64,000 nucleotides of DNA from Nemophila menziesii (GCA_029959085.1 JARWIR010000024.1:12450296-12514295), one strand, 5' to 3'. Shown: positions 1-11,990, counted from the first letter of the stretch. Made by a program: numbers and translations. The notes: generated by a model from the letters alone, not told the origin.

Positions 1-447
1 TTGTCTATGAACCCATATATTCCTCTTCAACAAAGCTTCAAATCCCTTAACCTTCAACAGTAAGTCTTGTTTGAAACATAATTACATGAAATATTAAGTA
101 TAAAGGGAAGGATGTGCATTTATTCTTGTTTAAAATATTAAGAATACCTTTTAATGAGATATACGAGTTATATATATTCTTGTGTAAATATTGATAATAG
201 ATATGTGTTATATTAAACTATTTGTCATCATTTTAAAATTTAATTAAAATTTATTATTTTAATTACAAGATTATTATAAATATATTATTGTTGTAGTGTG
301 TTTGAGTGAATTTCAATATTTATTAATATTTTATTATTCTTACCAATTTGATAGGTCCATGACATTATTTTATTGGATATCAAAATATTTTGTATTTGAT
401 TATTAGATCAAATGAGAGAACTTGTTTTACATAGGCATGGGTGGTTG
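1..447. other. AT-rich intergenic sequence
   Basis: No reading frame, repeat or recognisable signal was found here. It is the left flank of the retrotransposed sequence that follows. Confidence 0.5.
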
Positions 448-464
448 GTTATATGTGAAATTAT

Positions 465-2075
465 CATTATTTTAGAAAAAGAGAGAATCAAGTTATGAGA
501 GAAAAAATTGGACTTCTCTCTCTTCACATTTGAAACCCAACCGTAACCCTAAAACGGTCGTCGTCGCTGGTGGCTTTCTGCTAGTGATGGCGGCTCCCTT
601 ACTCCCCTATATTGTTTCCTTTTTTTTCTCTTTAGGTTTGTGAATTGTGATGCTGTTGCTTATTGCTCCCCTCCGCCACCATCTTTAACCTTTCATTTTC
701 TCATCTTATCCAAGGTGAAAATTTCCCCCACTATTCCTTTCCGCCTTGGTTTTGATTGGGAAGCACTTACCTGATAAAATGGCCCCAGTTACCCATAGCA
801 GGTTCCTGTTTGAGTTGGGCTTCATGGTCCCCCACAATATATGTTTTTCCTTCCCCGTAATTGGAAGCAGAGCGCTGCAAACCCATTTTGAGATCGTTGC
901 CCAGGGACGCCATACTAGAATAGCACCGCGTCAATTAAAGACTTATGGTATGGGAGCTTTTGGAGTTTCTTCATTTTCGAATTTTGTGGCTTTTGGAAAT
1001 GCTGTATCAGGTACAATTACTGGACTCTGCTTTTTCCAGTTTGTCTCTTTGATCTGGGGGCTAGGGTAGAATGTGCGGAGGTTATTTTCTCTTCCTGAGC
1101 CGGTTTGATTGGTCTATTTGGCAGGTAGCGAGACAGGTTGTTTTGTGGGGTCAGCATCTTTGTTTGTGTTCGTTTGTGGTTTGGTTTTTCTCGCCTTGTA
1201 TTTTCCTCTCCCTCGCTAACGGCTTGTGGTGGTACACTTTGGGTTATTTTTACTAGTTCAGTTGTCTTTGATTCTGGAAACTCCCGGTGTTTGTGGTTCA
1301 CTCGACATTTCTTCATTTCGATTCTTAGTTGTTCGAATTTTTTAACTCGTGCTAGTGTTGGTCTGCGGATTGGGTGGTTTTGTTGTGGTCTTGTGTGTTG
1401 GTGTTGTTTCTCTGTTTTTTTCAGGTTTCTTGTAATCACGAGGGGTGATTCATTTACGGCCAATGTCAATTATTCAATTGAGTCGGACATTAGAAGTTTT
1501 GGGTGTTTGTCGTTCAGTCGAGGTTTCTGGTGGTTGGACTTTCATTGTTTGGTTACTTTGTCTTGCGGTTTTATGATTTAGATGGATAAGCTTTGTTTCT
1601 GCTTTTATTTTTGGTGTGAGTTTTCTCGTGCAACCTTTCCTGTCTCGGTCTTCGTTAGTATCACTTGGGCTAGTGATACTTATTTTGATCTGAGGGCTAT
1701 CAGGACTTTCGTTTTCGCTAATGTAACTGTCGTCTTCATTATACTTTGGGTATGAGAGTCTGCTTCAACTTGGTAACTACAAGGGTTCATTATATGGCAG
1801 TCGATTTACTCCTCCTCGCTCCGAGGCTTGAGTTTGTGTTTTTTAAGGATCATGTTTCTTCGACCCTTAGAGGTCTAAGCCCGCTACTTCGGTGGCATCT
1901 ACCTTTCTGGTTCACTTTGGGAAGATGTTGCGGTTCGAGAGCGCCTCTTTGTTCTGCCTATTTTAGTCCTTTGTTTGTTGTTCTTTGTTGGTCTTTGCTT
2001 TGGGTTTGGTTGGTCAAACCCGAGTTCATTATGACTTTCTTTTAACTTTAATATAAGCTTTTGGAAAAAGAAAAA
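465..2075 (+). mobile_element. Retrotransposed sequence of unknown parentage, non-LTR type
   Basis: The 17-bp sequence GTTATATGTGAAATTAT occurs at 448-464 and again, without mismatch, at 2076-2092. The enclosed 1.6 kb ends in an A-rich tail (GGAAAAAGAAAAA) just before the right copy, preceded by an AATATAAG-like polyadenylation signal. This is the signature of target-primed insertion of a polyadenylated RNA by LINE machinery. The body starts with a purine and CT-rich leader (about 475-560), looks like a 5' UTR, and is GT-rich from 1070 to 2040. The longest frames (107 aa at 746-1069, 147 aa at 1138-1581, 99 aa at 1746-2045) match no family that I recognise, and no reverse transcriptase is present. 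It may be an internally deleted LINE, a non-autonomous relative, or a processed copy of a host transcript. The insertion structure is certain; the parent is not. Confidence 0.75.
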
Positions 2076-2241
2076 GTTATATGTGAAATTATTACATATA
2101 TTGGTAAAATATTTGATGGTCTTTTTTTGTTTTGTTCCAAAATTTGTGATGATCTAGCGTTGCTATTTCTTGCGGTTGGTTTTTTTTGTCGAAAACATAA
2201 TATATTAAAAGGAAACATAACCAAGGTTACAAAAGACTTAT

Positions 2242-5200
2242 CTAACCAATCTTCCTAGAAGGAGCATTAGCTTGAATAAGTTTAGCAAGTTGGGGAGAGG
2301 GTTGTGAAGCCCAATTGCCAAGCAAATTGCCTTTTAGCATTTGCTTAGCAGCCCAATCTGCTATGGAGTTGTTTTTTCTTCCCACATGGAAGAATTTAAA
2401 CTGTTTACTAGCTAGAATATTACAATCATGAATAAAAATTGAAGTCATTTAGTTACACAACTCTTTCTTATGTTGAAGCTGATCAATCACATTTTTACAA
2501 TCATTTGCAAGTCTTATATCATGGTCTTGATACATCGTAAAAATGAGTTGCGAATCCCAATAGCTTCCGCTTCTTCAGCGCTGTTACTTCCAAAAGTCTA
2601 TGCTGCTCCATGTACAAAAACCCCTATTCATCTCTAATAATACACGTCGCTGCTGCTTTTAGTTTTTTATCAAATGAAGCATCAGTGTTAACAATTAGAG
2701 TAGGTTTTTTGATGTTATCAAAGAGTTCATCTTTATCACTATTAGTATTATCTTTAGGTTGGGGTTTCGTACCTGTTTGTGCCTCATTTGTTGTTTCACG
2801 TGTTGTGTTTTTTTGTTTTTTCTTGTGAATTTTCTTTGTTTTTAGCCTCAGATATATTAGCTTTTGTATATTCATCATAGGATTCTTTAGCTTGTTTATT
2901 TGTATAGATAGGGTCTGGTTTTACCCCATTAAAAAGGTAATTATTTCGCGCTTTCCATATAAACCAAGCTAGAAAAGCAATTCTATCAACTAGCCCTCTC
3001 ATTGACTTATCAGATATTTGGCTCATATTAAAAAACCATTTTTCAAATCTAGATGTACCTTCATTTTTAGTCAAGAGTTGCATAGTTGAATTGAGCCAAG
3101 TAGCTCTTACCCATGAACATTCTAAAAGAACGTGTTCTGTGGTTTCAATTTCTATATTACAAACCCCACAAATAGCATTTTTACTACAATGCCTTCTCAC
3201 TTCATTAGTTTCAGTAGGTAGGCCTTCTTTACAAGCTTTCCATAAGAAGTTTTTTATCTTTTTGGGTATGTTTAGGCTCCATATAATATCCCACAGTTTT
3301 TTTGGTTTTTGATAGGAGCCAGATGGTAGTTTTTCATTTATATTCTTACTATTTTGAATATCTTGTTCTTTAAGAAAATGATACATTCCTTTTGAAGTAA
3401 CATTACCATCAGTAGAATGAGGCCAGTATGGTTCATCTTGATGTATATTAAGTGGTAACATTATATTGAGAATGACCTGTTTATCTTCCTTAGTACAACT
3501 ATCATGTATTTTATTTTCGTCCCAAATATTCGTATGTTCATACATTAACTCATAAACACGCATCTTATGTATATTGTGTACATTTTGTATACAACTTTTT
3601 GTAGGGGCCCATTTATCTTTCCATATGTTTATAGTTTTTCCATCCCCTATATTCCATTTTATTTCTTTATTAAACTAACTCTGTCGTGTAAAATGCTCCT
3701 CCATCCCCATGAGGGACGGTAGCCTAATTGTGCCTCATGAAAGGTGCAATTTTTATGATACACACCTCTATATAATTTCGCGAGAAGGGAGTTAGGATTT
3801 TTAAGGATTCTCCAAGCACTCATAGAAAGTAAAGCAGTATTCATGGCTTGCATATCCCTAAATCCCATACCCCCTTCTTTTTTATTTACGATCATCTCTT
3901 CCCATTTTACCCAATGTACTTTGTTTTTTCCTTGTCTATTCCACCAAAATTTAGCTATTAAGGAGTTTATTTTTTCACAAGTTGTTTTAGGTATATGAAA
4001 AGCAGCCATAGTATATGAGGGTATAGCGTTAACAATAGATTTTATAAGGATTTCTCGGCCACCTTCAGATAGGAACTTTGTACTCCATGTTTCCATTTTT
4101 TTTCTATTCTTTTGATCATCCAATTTAGGGCTTTTACTTTTGCTCTACCCCAATCTGTGGGTAAGCCTAAGTATTTTCCCAAATTACTAAGTTTATTTAT
4201 TCTCAAAGTGTTTATTAGCTGGTGTATTAGATCATTAGGTGTATTTATTCCAAACATAGCTCCACTTTTGTTTAGATTCATAGTTTGTCCTGTGGCTATG
4301 CTATATTGATTCATTATATCACAAAAGGTATCTACTTCTTGTTGCTCAGCTTTTAGAAAAAATAAGTTGTCGTCGGCAAAAAGAATATGACTAATATTAG
4401 GGGCTTTTTATGTAATTTTTACTCCTTGAAGTAATTTTTATCCATTATATCATTTATCAAAGCAGTTAGTGCCTGAGTTATAATGCAAAATAGGTAGGGG
4501 GATAGAGGATCCCCCTGCCTTAGTCCTTTGGTTGGTTTATTAAGGGGTGAAGGTACTCCATTTATGAGTACAAAATAGGATACAGAGGTAATAGTTTCCA
4601 TTATCCATCTTACCCAAATTTCTTTAAAACCCATTTTTATCAGCATTTTTTCTAGAAAGTCCCATTCTACGCTTTCATAAGCTTTTGCAATGTCCGCTTT
4701 TATTGCAATATAGGGTTTTTTAAATTTCTTTTAGTTTTTAAGAAGTGACACATTTCATGTGCAACTAGAATATTCTCAGTAATGGATCTACCTGGTATGA
4801 AGGCAGATTGAGTGTCTTTCACGATTAAGTGCATATATATTTTTAGTCTATGGACAAGTATTTTAGCAATTATTTTATATATTGTATTAGAGCAACTTAT
4901 GGGTCTGTAATGTCCCACATTTATAGGATTGATTCCCTTGGGAATCAAGGTAATAAAAGTTTTAGTTATAAAGTATAAATCCCCATTATTCCACAAAAAA
5001 TGGGATACAACTCTAAGGATATCATATTTTAGCAATTCCCAATTTTTTCTATAAAAATATCCAGGGTACCCATCAGGACCCGGGGCTTTATCAGGCCCCA
5101 GGCTCTAAAGTGCCTCTTTTACTTCATTTATATGTACAGGTTTTGTAAGTTCAGTGTTCATATCATTAGTAACACAAGGTTTAATCACTTCAATCACTGA

Positions 5201-6433
5201 TTCAAATTGTCTATATCCTACTGTAGTAAAGATATTATTATAATAGCTTTTAATTTCCTCTTTTATTTGTTCAGGATTTTCAAGCCAGTCTCCATCCATT
5301 CTTTGTACCTTCTTTATTTTATTTTGTGATCTTCTTTGTTTTGTTATAGCATGAAAATACGCCGTGTTTTTATCACCTAATTTCATCCATGTAATTCTAG
5401 ACTTTTGGGCCCAATAAGATTCTTCAGTTTTCCAATATTTTTGGATTTTTTCCACCACTTCATCGTATTTTTTTCCAATCCTGGTGGTTATTATTATTTA
5501 TAATTGCTTCAAGAGTTTTGAAGTCTTTGATTCTTTGTTTTTTGTTTTCTATTTTTCTTTTCCTTCCCCATTTTGTAAGATCACCTGTGAGCTTACTGAT
5601 TTTTTCTCATATCTTGTAATACCCTTACATGTTATATTTTTAAGAGCAGACCATGTATTGCTTATAATATTGTTGCAATTATCATCTTCATGCCATGTTT
5701 TATCAAAGAAAAATCTTTTTTGATTTGGTTTTTGTTCTTTTTCCATATGTAAGATTAACATAGAGTGGTCTGAGCCTAAGGGAGGTGGGACATCCACCCA
5801 AGCCTCAGGGAATAAGGAATTTTATTGATTGTTACTACAACACCTATCAATATATTCTTTAATTATTTTCCCACCATTTCTTCTATTGTTCCAAGTGTAA
5901 GTACACCCCTGTATACTGATATCCCTCATGTCCAGTTTATTATACAGTTTATTACATCTTTCCATATTTTTTTATAGTCTTTTCCTCCTAGTTTTTCAGA
6001 GGTCTGTCTATACATATTGAAATCTCCTATAATATTCCAAGGGAGATTTGGGTGGAATCTTTTACAGCTTTTTAATTCTTGGATAGCTTTTTCCTTTTCA
6101 TTTTCATAAAATGGTATATGGTCATAAGTTGTACTAACATGCTACAATTTTCAGAGATGTTTTTTAGTGAATTATATCTTTTGTGTAGGCCAGAATTTCT
6201 ATCATGTTATTATTTTTTGTGAGTAAGGCCAACCCCCCCTTAATTCCCACTGGGTCAACTACAAGTTTAATCTCGTAATTTAAAGCGCGGGCTAGATTAG
6301 CAATAATTTCTGAAGAATTTTTAGTTTCAGTTAGAAAGATTACCTCAGGCCTATGCTGAACAACAACATTTCTTAGTGCTAGTACTGTTAATTCATTTCC
6401 CAATCATTGACAGTTCCAGCTCAGATGTATCAT
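2242..6433 (-). pseudogene. LINE-A ORF2: endonuclease-reverse transcriptase-RNase H, broken
   Basis: ORF2 makes the nick at the target, copies the RNA into it and, in this group, degrades RNA with RNase H. It starts with ATG at 6433-6431, overlapping the ORF1 stop. After MIHLSWNCQ a TGA interrupts the endonuclease, which resumes with LGNELTVLALRNVV and PEVIFLTETKNS. The end of the endonuclease has PPLGSDHSML (about 5780). Reverse transcriptase blocks follow: TLIPKG and YRPISCSNTIYKIIAKIL (about 4890-4960), QSAFIPGRSITENILVAHE, GLRQGDPLSPYLF (about 4500-4530), and an intact catalytic box HILFADDNLFF near 4370-4390. zf-RVT lies at 3563-2796 with WDIIWSLNIPKKIKNFLWKA and C-x2-C pairs. RNase H follows with LIVNTDASFD (about 2700) and NSIADWAAKQML (about 2350). 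At least six frame breaks separate these pieces. Confidence 0.9.
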
Positions 6434-7862
6434 GATTCATGGTGGGGTTGATTTGGTTCAACCCCGGAAGACTCATCAGCTACCATTTCATTGTTGCTTC
6501 CTTGAATATTTGTTCTCACCATCCATAGCTTTTCTTGTTTGGATTTTTCTTTCCGTTCCTCCATAGTTTCATCTTTCTTCCTATTTCCAATTGCCTTATA
6601 CTCCACAGACCTCGCATAAGCTTTTTCAGCCTCCATCTCTGTATCCTCATCATCATATTTAAGTTTGCGTGGAGTTTCAGATGTGTGGTGGTTATTTGTG
6701 TGTTGAGTGTTTTGTTTTGTAGCTGTGTTGTGATTAGGGTTTATTTTGGGGGAGTTTGATAGCAGTTGTTCAATTTCCGGTTTTTTAAAGGACCCAAATG
6801 AAATGTTAGAAGCATTTTTATCTTCTGTTGACTCAGCTGTGGGTCCCATAGGGGTTGGTGTAGCACACGCCTCTTCATTTTCTATTGGATTTAAAACAAG
6901 ATGTGCAAAGATATTAGTTTCCCGGTTATTTGCTTGTAAAAAGTCCATCATGTCCTTTTGACATAAAGTAGCTGTCTTCTTTTCTGCTAAAACGTGGGTG
7001 GTCAGATTAGTCAAATCACCTTTCTTCAACTCGCTTGATTCAGCACACTGAGTTGCTTTTTGTTTGTTGATCAACTCGGTGTTTTCAGCCTCCTCATTCT
7101 TGATAGCCATGAAAATGAATTTCTCATTCTTTTTTCCTTCTTCATTTTTTGCTTAATTTGGTCAGTTCCATGAACCCAAGATCCTAATTTCTTTTTGAGT
7201 TTTTTCTTTGAGTGAGACTCTTTTTCGAGATGATCAATGAGTCCACACACGAAGCAAAACTCCCCAAGTCTTTCGTATTTGATTGTTCCCTTGACACTTT
7301 GTTTTTCGTTGACTGAGAGTGAGAAGCTTGGTGTTATTGGTTGAAAGATATCCCAATGAACTCTTGCACGGATAAAGTTGAATTGTTTGAATGTTTCAAT
7401 AGCTGGAAGGATAATTTTTTCGACTCTACCAATTGTTGAGGCTATTTTAGTAGCCTTTTCTTATGTAATGAACAAACCTGGTAACCCATGGATCTGGACC
7501 CAGAAAATAGTAGTTCGGATATCACTTTCACGTATTATTTCCGATGGGTTCCATTGTTGGATGAGGATGTGTTTCTCAGCGAGATTCCACGGTCTTTTTT
7601 CCAAAATCTTATCATAGTCTTCTTGCTCTTCACACTTAATGAAACAAGAGTTAAAACCCCTTTTTTCAGTACTGATAGCTCCTTTTAAGCCCCATGATTT
7701 ATCCATGGTTTTTCTTAGTAGGTTAAAACTGACTGGTGCATCAGAGATGATTTTTGTTAATAGTTTTGGTTCCTCGATTTGGGCGTAAATGGAGTTGTAG
7801 TTAGGTTTGAGGATTTTTGATTCATCTGTGTTTTTGTTTTGTTTTGTAGCATAGAAATCCAT
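6430..7862 (-). pseudogene. LINE-A ORF1: DUF4283 / zinc-knuckle RNA-binding protein, broken
   Basis: ORF1 proteins coat the LINE RNA in the retrotransposition particle. The frame opens at 7862 with MDFYATKQ and shows the DUF4283 pattern: GFNSCFIKCEEQEDYDKILE, RPWNLAEKHILIQQWNPS, IFWVQIHGLPG. A TAA follows LFIT at about 7461. Beyond that stop the same frame continues coding-like, with ATKIASTIGRVEKI and FNFIRARVHWD, to the zinc knuckle near 7205-7262, read as FCFVCGLIDHLEKES. The expected last cysteine of C-x2-C-x4-H-x4-C is serine here. A frameshift near 7110 leads into a low-complexity, charged C-terminal part (7110-6430, 226 aa). The stop TGA at 6432-6430 overlaps the ATG of ORF2 as ATGA. 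Inactive by one stop, one shift and a lost zinc ligand. Confidence 0.85.
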
Positions 7863-8176
7863 ATTTTGCAGATGGTGTAAATGAAGGAATGTTTGTCTGT
7901 GTGTAAGAGGAATGAATTTTGGTACTTATCGGTTGCCAGTAAGAAGTGTAATAAAGACAAGGAGGAGTAAATGCTTAATAAACAAGAAATAATGTACAAA
8001 AATTTCAGATTAATCGAAGTGAGAAATCGAAGGAGGTGTTTAAGGAGAAGATGGGTTCCTTGTTGTAGTATATTGTGGTTAAACTTTTGAAAGAGATAGG
8101 GAAAAGAAGAAAAGAGATGTGAATCGAGATCATACCTAGTAAAATAGCCGGAAAGTTGGTTCCTCTTGCGGTTGGT

Positions 8177-9335
8177 TCTCTTTCAATAGTTTGTAGAAAA
8201 CTGGAAAGTTGATGAAGTCCTACAAAACCAAAAAAAAAAAAAAAAATTCAAATTTTACTTTATTCATCACGAATGACCCAAAGTGATTTGGTAATCTTAA
8301 TAATGGTTTTACTTAACATTTTCTTTCTGGACTCTATTAGAAAAAAATAAATTTAAAACCAATTATTGAAGACTTTTCTTCACATAATATCGACAAATAA
8401 TATTGAATTCTTCCTGGATTTTTTCCAATCTTTCTTTTATTTAACCGTGGACCTCTTATATTTTTTGTTTTGTCAAAGTGGACCTCTTATTGACTTTTAA
8501 CAAAAATATATGTTTTACTGATAATGCTCAGATGCAGGTCTCGAAATATAAAAGTGCTCTTATACGAAAAAATATGTGGTGATAGGATAGTGACAAAGAC
8601 AAGAAAGGAAATTGTTAATTTATTTATTTGTTTAATTTAATTTTATCTCATTTTCAATAAAATTATGTTACTGATGGTGTAGAATTTTGCGATTATTTTA
8701 TAAAAACCTTATGAAAAGAAAAAAAAAAGATTTTATGATAAAGAATGGTATACCATTATTCTTTCAAACTATTTGCTAAGAGTGTTTTTACTATCTGATA
8801 TTTTTATTCTAGCTATTATTACCTCTCCACATTTTTTGCTGGTGATATATATACATTTTAATTTATTCATCACGAATGACCCAAAAGCATTGGTAATCTT
8901 GATAATAAATTTACATTCCTTCTGGACTCTATTCGAATAGTCCCAAAGAAAAAGGGACTATATTGGAATAAAACATATTTAAAACCAATTATTAAAGACT
9001 TTTCTTCACATAATATAGACAAATAATATTGAATTTTTCCTGGATTTTTTCCAATCATTTTTTTAATCAATCGTGTACGATTTATTGATTTTTAGGATAT
9101 GTTTGTATTTAGAAGGAAAAATAATAATAAAGAAAAAGAAAAAAAAATTATAAAAAATAAAAGAAAGAAAAGAATTTTATTGTTTTATTGATATTGTTTA
9201 GAGGCAGGTCTTGAATTGTCAAAGTGCTCTTATACAAAAAAATATGTGTTAATAACTTAATAGGACAAGAGACAAAGTTAACATGAAAGGGAATCGCGTG
9301 ATTTTGAAAGAATAATGTTTTGAACTACTTTTATT
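8177..9335. repeat. Host tandem duplication: copy 1 and left part of copy 2
   Basis: Sequence from about 8246 to 8860 recurs from about 8861 onward. Matching stretches include the start TTATTCATCACGAATGACCC at 8262 and 8863, ACTTTTCTTCACATAATAT near 8373 and 8998, and CAGGTCTTGAATTGTCAAAG-like text near 8535 and 9205. The second half of copy 1 (8610-8860) reappears only after LINE-B, at 16195-16390, so the LINE split copy 2. Divergence between copies is substantial, perhaps 15-20 percent by eye. There are no genes in this stretch, and an A-run of about 18 lies at 8229-8246. Confidence 0.75.
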
Positions 9336-9750
9336 GGGAAGACTTTCTCTCTCTAATATCACGCTTCTCTCGTCTCTCTCTTACGTCACACTGATATTCT
9401 ATTTTAATTTTTATTTTTTCGTCCCGCTACCAACCCTAGATCGGAGGTGGATCACACAGATCGGCTCCGTCTGAGGGTGTTAAGTATCAATAGTATTAAG
9501 GTATATCCTACGCAGCACCACATCTCGAGGATGGGGCAATCATCGGCATGAGGGAAGAACACTAAAGAATGGCGTGAATATCCTAGCATATCAATCAATC
9601 TATTTGCCTCTCTAATAATCGAGATATACACAGCTAAGGTTAGGGTTAGAGTAATAGGGAAGGAACAAATTGAAGGACAAGAAGCTGTAACAAGACCTAA
9701 TTCACACTGGACAAACCCTAGAGAGAGGAAAGGAGGGAGCAATCATTGCT

Positions 9751-10313
9751 ATGGAAGAGGAGAGAATACAAGCAAGGTAAGTTTTCTATCTTTTTAATTT
9801 GATTTGGAGTGGTTGTCGTATGTGACCTGCAGATTAGCGTGGAGAGGAAGATTGAAATCAAGCGGGGTTCTTAACGCTATGATGGAGTCTGAAGAACGGA
9901 GGGGAGATTGGTTTTATCAATTAACCAATGTGGTTAAAATGACACAGTTAACAAGAGCCATGCATCAACTTTTTGTAGTCCACGAGGCCATTGAAGGTAC
10001 CAAGGCAAAAACGGAGAGACGCCACTTCAAAGCTGCTAGCAGCATCATTACTACGCGAGCAACGAAGAGACTCAAACATTTTTCAATTAAGAAAGAAATC
10101 ATTTGTGGGGTAAATTTTCAGTATAAATTCCTCCCAATAGAACAAGGTAAAATTAACTTCATCTCCAATAGCACTCCTCTCCGAAATACTTTTCTTCTCT
10201 CGCTTAAATCAAAATCAATATCTCCCTTACTTTCTGTTTTTCCCTTATATTCCTTTCTGGTTTCAACCAAAACACTCAAAACTTCTAACCGTGTTTTCTG
10301 TGAGAATTGTGTA
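9751..10313 (+). other. Open reading frame upstream of LINE-B ORF1, possible N-terminal extension
   Basis: The frame of ORF1 stays open upstream of its likely start (10314) back to 9798, with an in-frame ATG at 9879. An additional ATG at 9751 (MEEERIQA) joins this frame if a 56-bp segment, 9777-9832, is removed. That segment begins GTAAGT after AAG and ends CTGCAG, so it resembles an intron, although it is shorter than usual for plants. The predicted text is basic and has no family I recognise; the second half (10160-10310) looks like untranslated leader. It could be a genuine ORF1 extension, a picked-up host exon, or chance. Confidence 0.3.
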
Positions 10314-11990
10314 ATGGCTTCCAGAGATTTTCACTCGCTTCCTATCATACCACTGACTGAGCACAAGTTTAGGAAGCTAGGAGTAATCGACATCGGAGTT
10401 AAAGCTCGCATAGCTGAGAGTATGAAGGAGGAAAAGGTGATACTACTGAAGGTCATTGGAGACTCTACAATGTATGCTGTTCAAATGAGGAAGTTTATAG
10501 AAGATAGGTGGGGTATACAGGGCCATTTCTGCTTATCTGATGTCAAAACAAACACTTTTAAGCTTGAAATTTTCAATGAACGAGAATTCAAGAGAGTCTG
10601 GGAAATGCGTCCAAGCATAGTACAGAAGATGCATATGAGCATGACGATGTGGCCTCAGGTAATAGAGTTTCCAGACCTTAATACTGACTATTCTTCAATC
10701 TGGGTTCAGGTTAGAGGACTAGCTTTCAAGCAAAATAATGTAAACACTGTCAAATCATTGGAAATATGTTTCATCAAAGTGGAAGCCATTGACTATCCAA
10801 CTGTAGCCAATTGCGACATCAAAATCTTGCGTTTCAGAGTAAGGATCAATACTAAATACCCCCTACCCCCAGGAACATATCTCCTACAAGAGGAAGGTGT
10901 GGCATGGGTTGTATTTCAATATGAGAACACTGGTACGCTCTGATTTAGATGTGGACGAATTGGACATCAATATGGGGATTATCCAGTTAGAGTGATCAGA
11001 CAAGTAGAGGACATTGATGAGCGCAGGAAGGTTACCTGAAGCATTGATAATATAGCAAAGTTTCCTCCCTTTAACCCAATTTACGGACTTCACTTGAAGA
11101 TTGATGGTGAGTTTGTACACTTTTCTTATAATAACAATGATATTCGAGGTACAGGTGTAAACATGGAGGCTCGAAATCTAGCAAGAGGGCTAGTGATACG
11201 AGAACACAGGGATGGGGACCTTAGTAAATTCAATTACACCAAGAATGCAGGCTCGAGCAGAGTGGGAAACCAAAGAACCATAGAGGAAGAGAAGCAAGGG
11301 GAGGAGAGGGGCTGGAATAATTGGATTAAGCAGATGCATGACCTAAGGATAGAAATTCATGAATCAGCGCAGAAGATAGAAGCTTTTAAGAGAACCCATG
11401 GAATAGTAGATGATGGAGAAGATGAGAACTCGGGGAATGTGCGAGCAGCTCTCATGGTGTTTGAGGAGGAAGTGAGGAAGATCAAAGGCAAACGAGTCAT
11501 GACCCACAACACCAATAATTCTGCAAACCAAGACAGTGGGTCTGAGAACCAACATGCTATCAAGAGGAGGAGAGAATAGAAAAATTCACAAATGGAGAAT
11601 GAATTCAGTAAGAAAAAAACACAAATCACAGGTGGTTTCAAGAAATTAAGAGTTGTTGACCCTATCGAAGACTTTGTCAATAAAAATAAATACAGCTTAT
11701 TAGAAGAAGAGAACGAGGAGAGTGACTTCAACCAGATGGCTCAAGAAAAGAAGAAAGGTAAGGAAGATGCTTCAAAGATATTAGATGAGTTTGATTCCCA
11801 GTACGAACCTGAAGAAAAACAAGAAGGAAGTTTTGAGAATAGTGAAAATTATTTTGATAAGGATTATGTGGGAGGAGGAGATGATCATGACATGAACTTC
11901 CAATACGAAGATGCAGAGGAGGATGAGGTTTCCCAAAGTTCCAAAGGAAAAGGAGGCGACTACTCCAATAAAGACGCGAATTACATATGA
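10314..11990 (+). pseudogene. LINE-B ORF1: DUF4283 / zinc-knuckle RNA-binding protein, three in-frame stops
   Basis: The start chosen is the ATG at 10314 (MASRDFHSLPII), which opens the conserved part. DUF4283 features follow: GIQGHFCLSDVKTNTFKLEI, FKRVWEMRPSIVQKMHM, SSIWVQVRGLAFKQNNVN and FRVRINTKYPLPPGTYL. The whole length stays in one frame, about 558 codons, but contains TGA at 10941-10943, TGA at 11037-11039 and TAG at 11577-11579. The first TGA falls on the first cysteine of the zinc knuckle, followed by FRCGRIGHQYGDYP, where the last cysteine is tyrosine. So two of four zinc ligands are lost. The C-terminal third is acidic and rich in Glu, Asp and Lys. The stop at 11988-11990 overlaps the ORF2 ATG. 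The absence of any frameshift in ORF1 contrasts with ORF2. Confidence 0.88.

Larger units (their letters stand above)
2181..8163 (-). mobile_element. Full-length L1-like LINE with RNase H (LINE-A), inactivated
   Basis: A 13-bp direct repeat TCTTGCGGTTGGT flanks this segment at 2168-2180 and 8164-8176. At the low-coordinate end the repeat runs directly into a T-run, which is the poly(A) tail of a minus-strand element. Reading leftwards from 8163 the order is a 5' UTR of about 300 bp, ORF1 (DUF4283-type RNA-binding protein with zinc knuckle), ORF2 (endonuclease, reverse transcriptase, zf-RVT, RNase H), a short 3' UTR and tail. This is the canonical plant L1 layout with the RNase H found in many plant LINEs. 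ORF1 and ORF2 both carry several stops and frameshifts, so it cannot move itself. It inserted into unrelated host DNA that continues from 2167 to 8177. Confidence 0.9.

Noticed and set aside
1017..1469. 150-codon frame on the minus strand, rich in Lys, Thr and Pro
   Set aside because: It is opposite to the transcript orientation of the retrotransposed sequence and reflects its GT-rich composition. No family resemblance.
9777..9832. Definite intron in LINE-B
   Set aside because: 56 bp is below the normal plant minimum and no transcript evidence is available, so it is kept only as a possibility.
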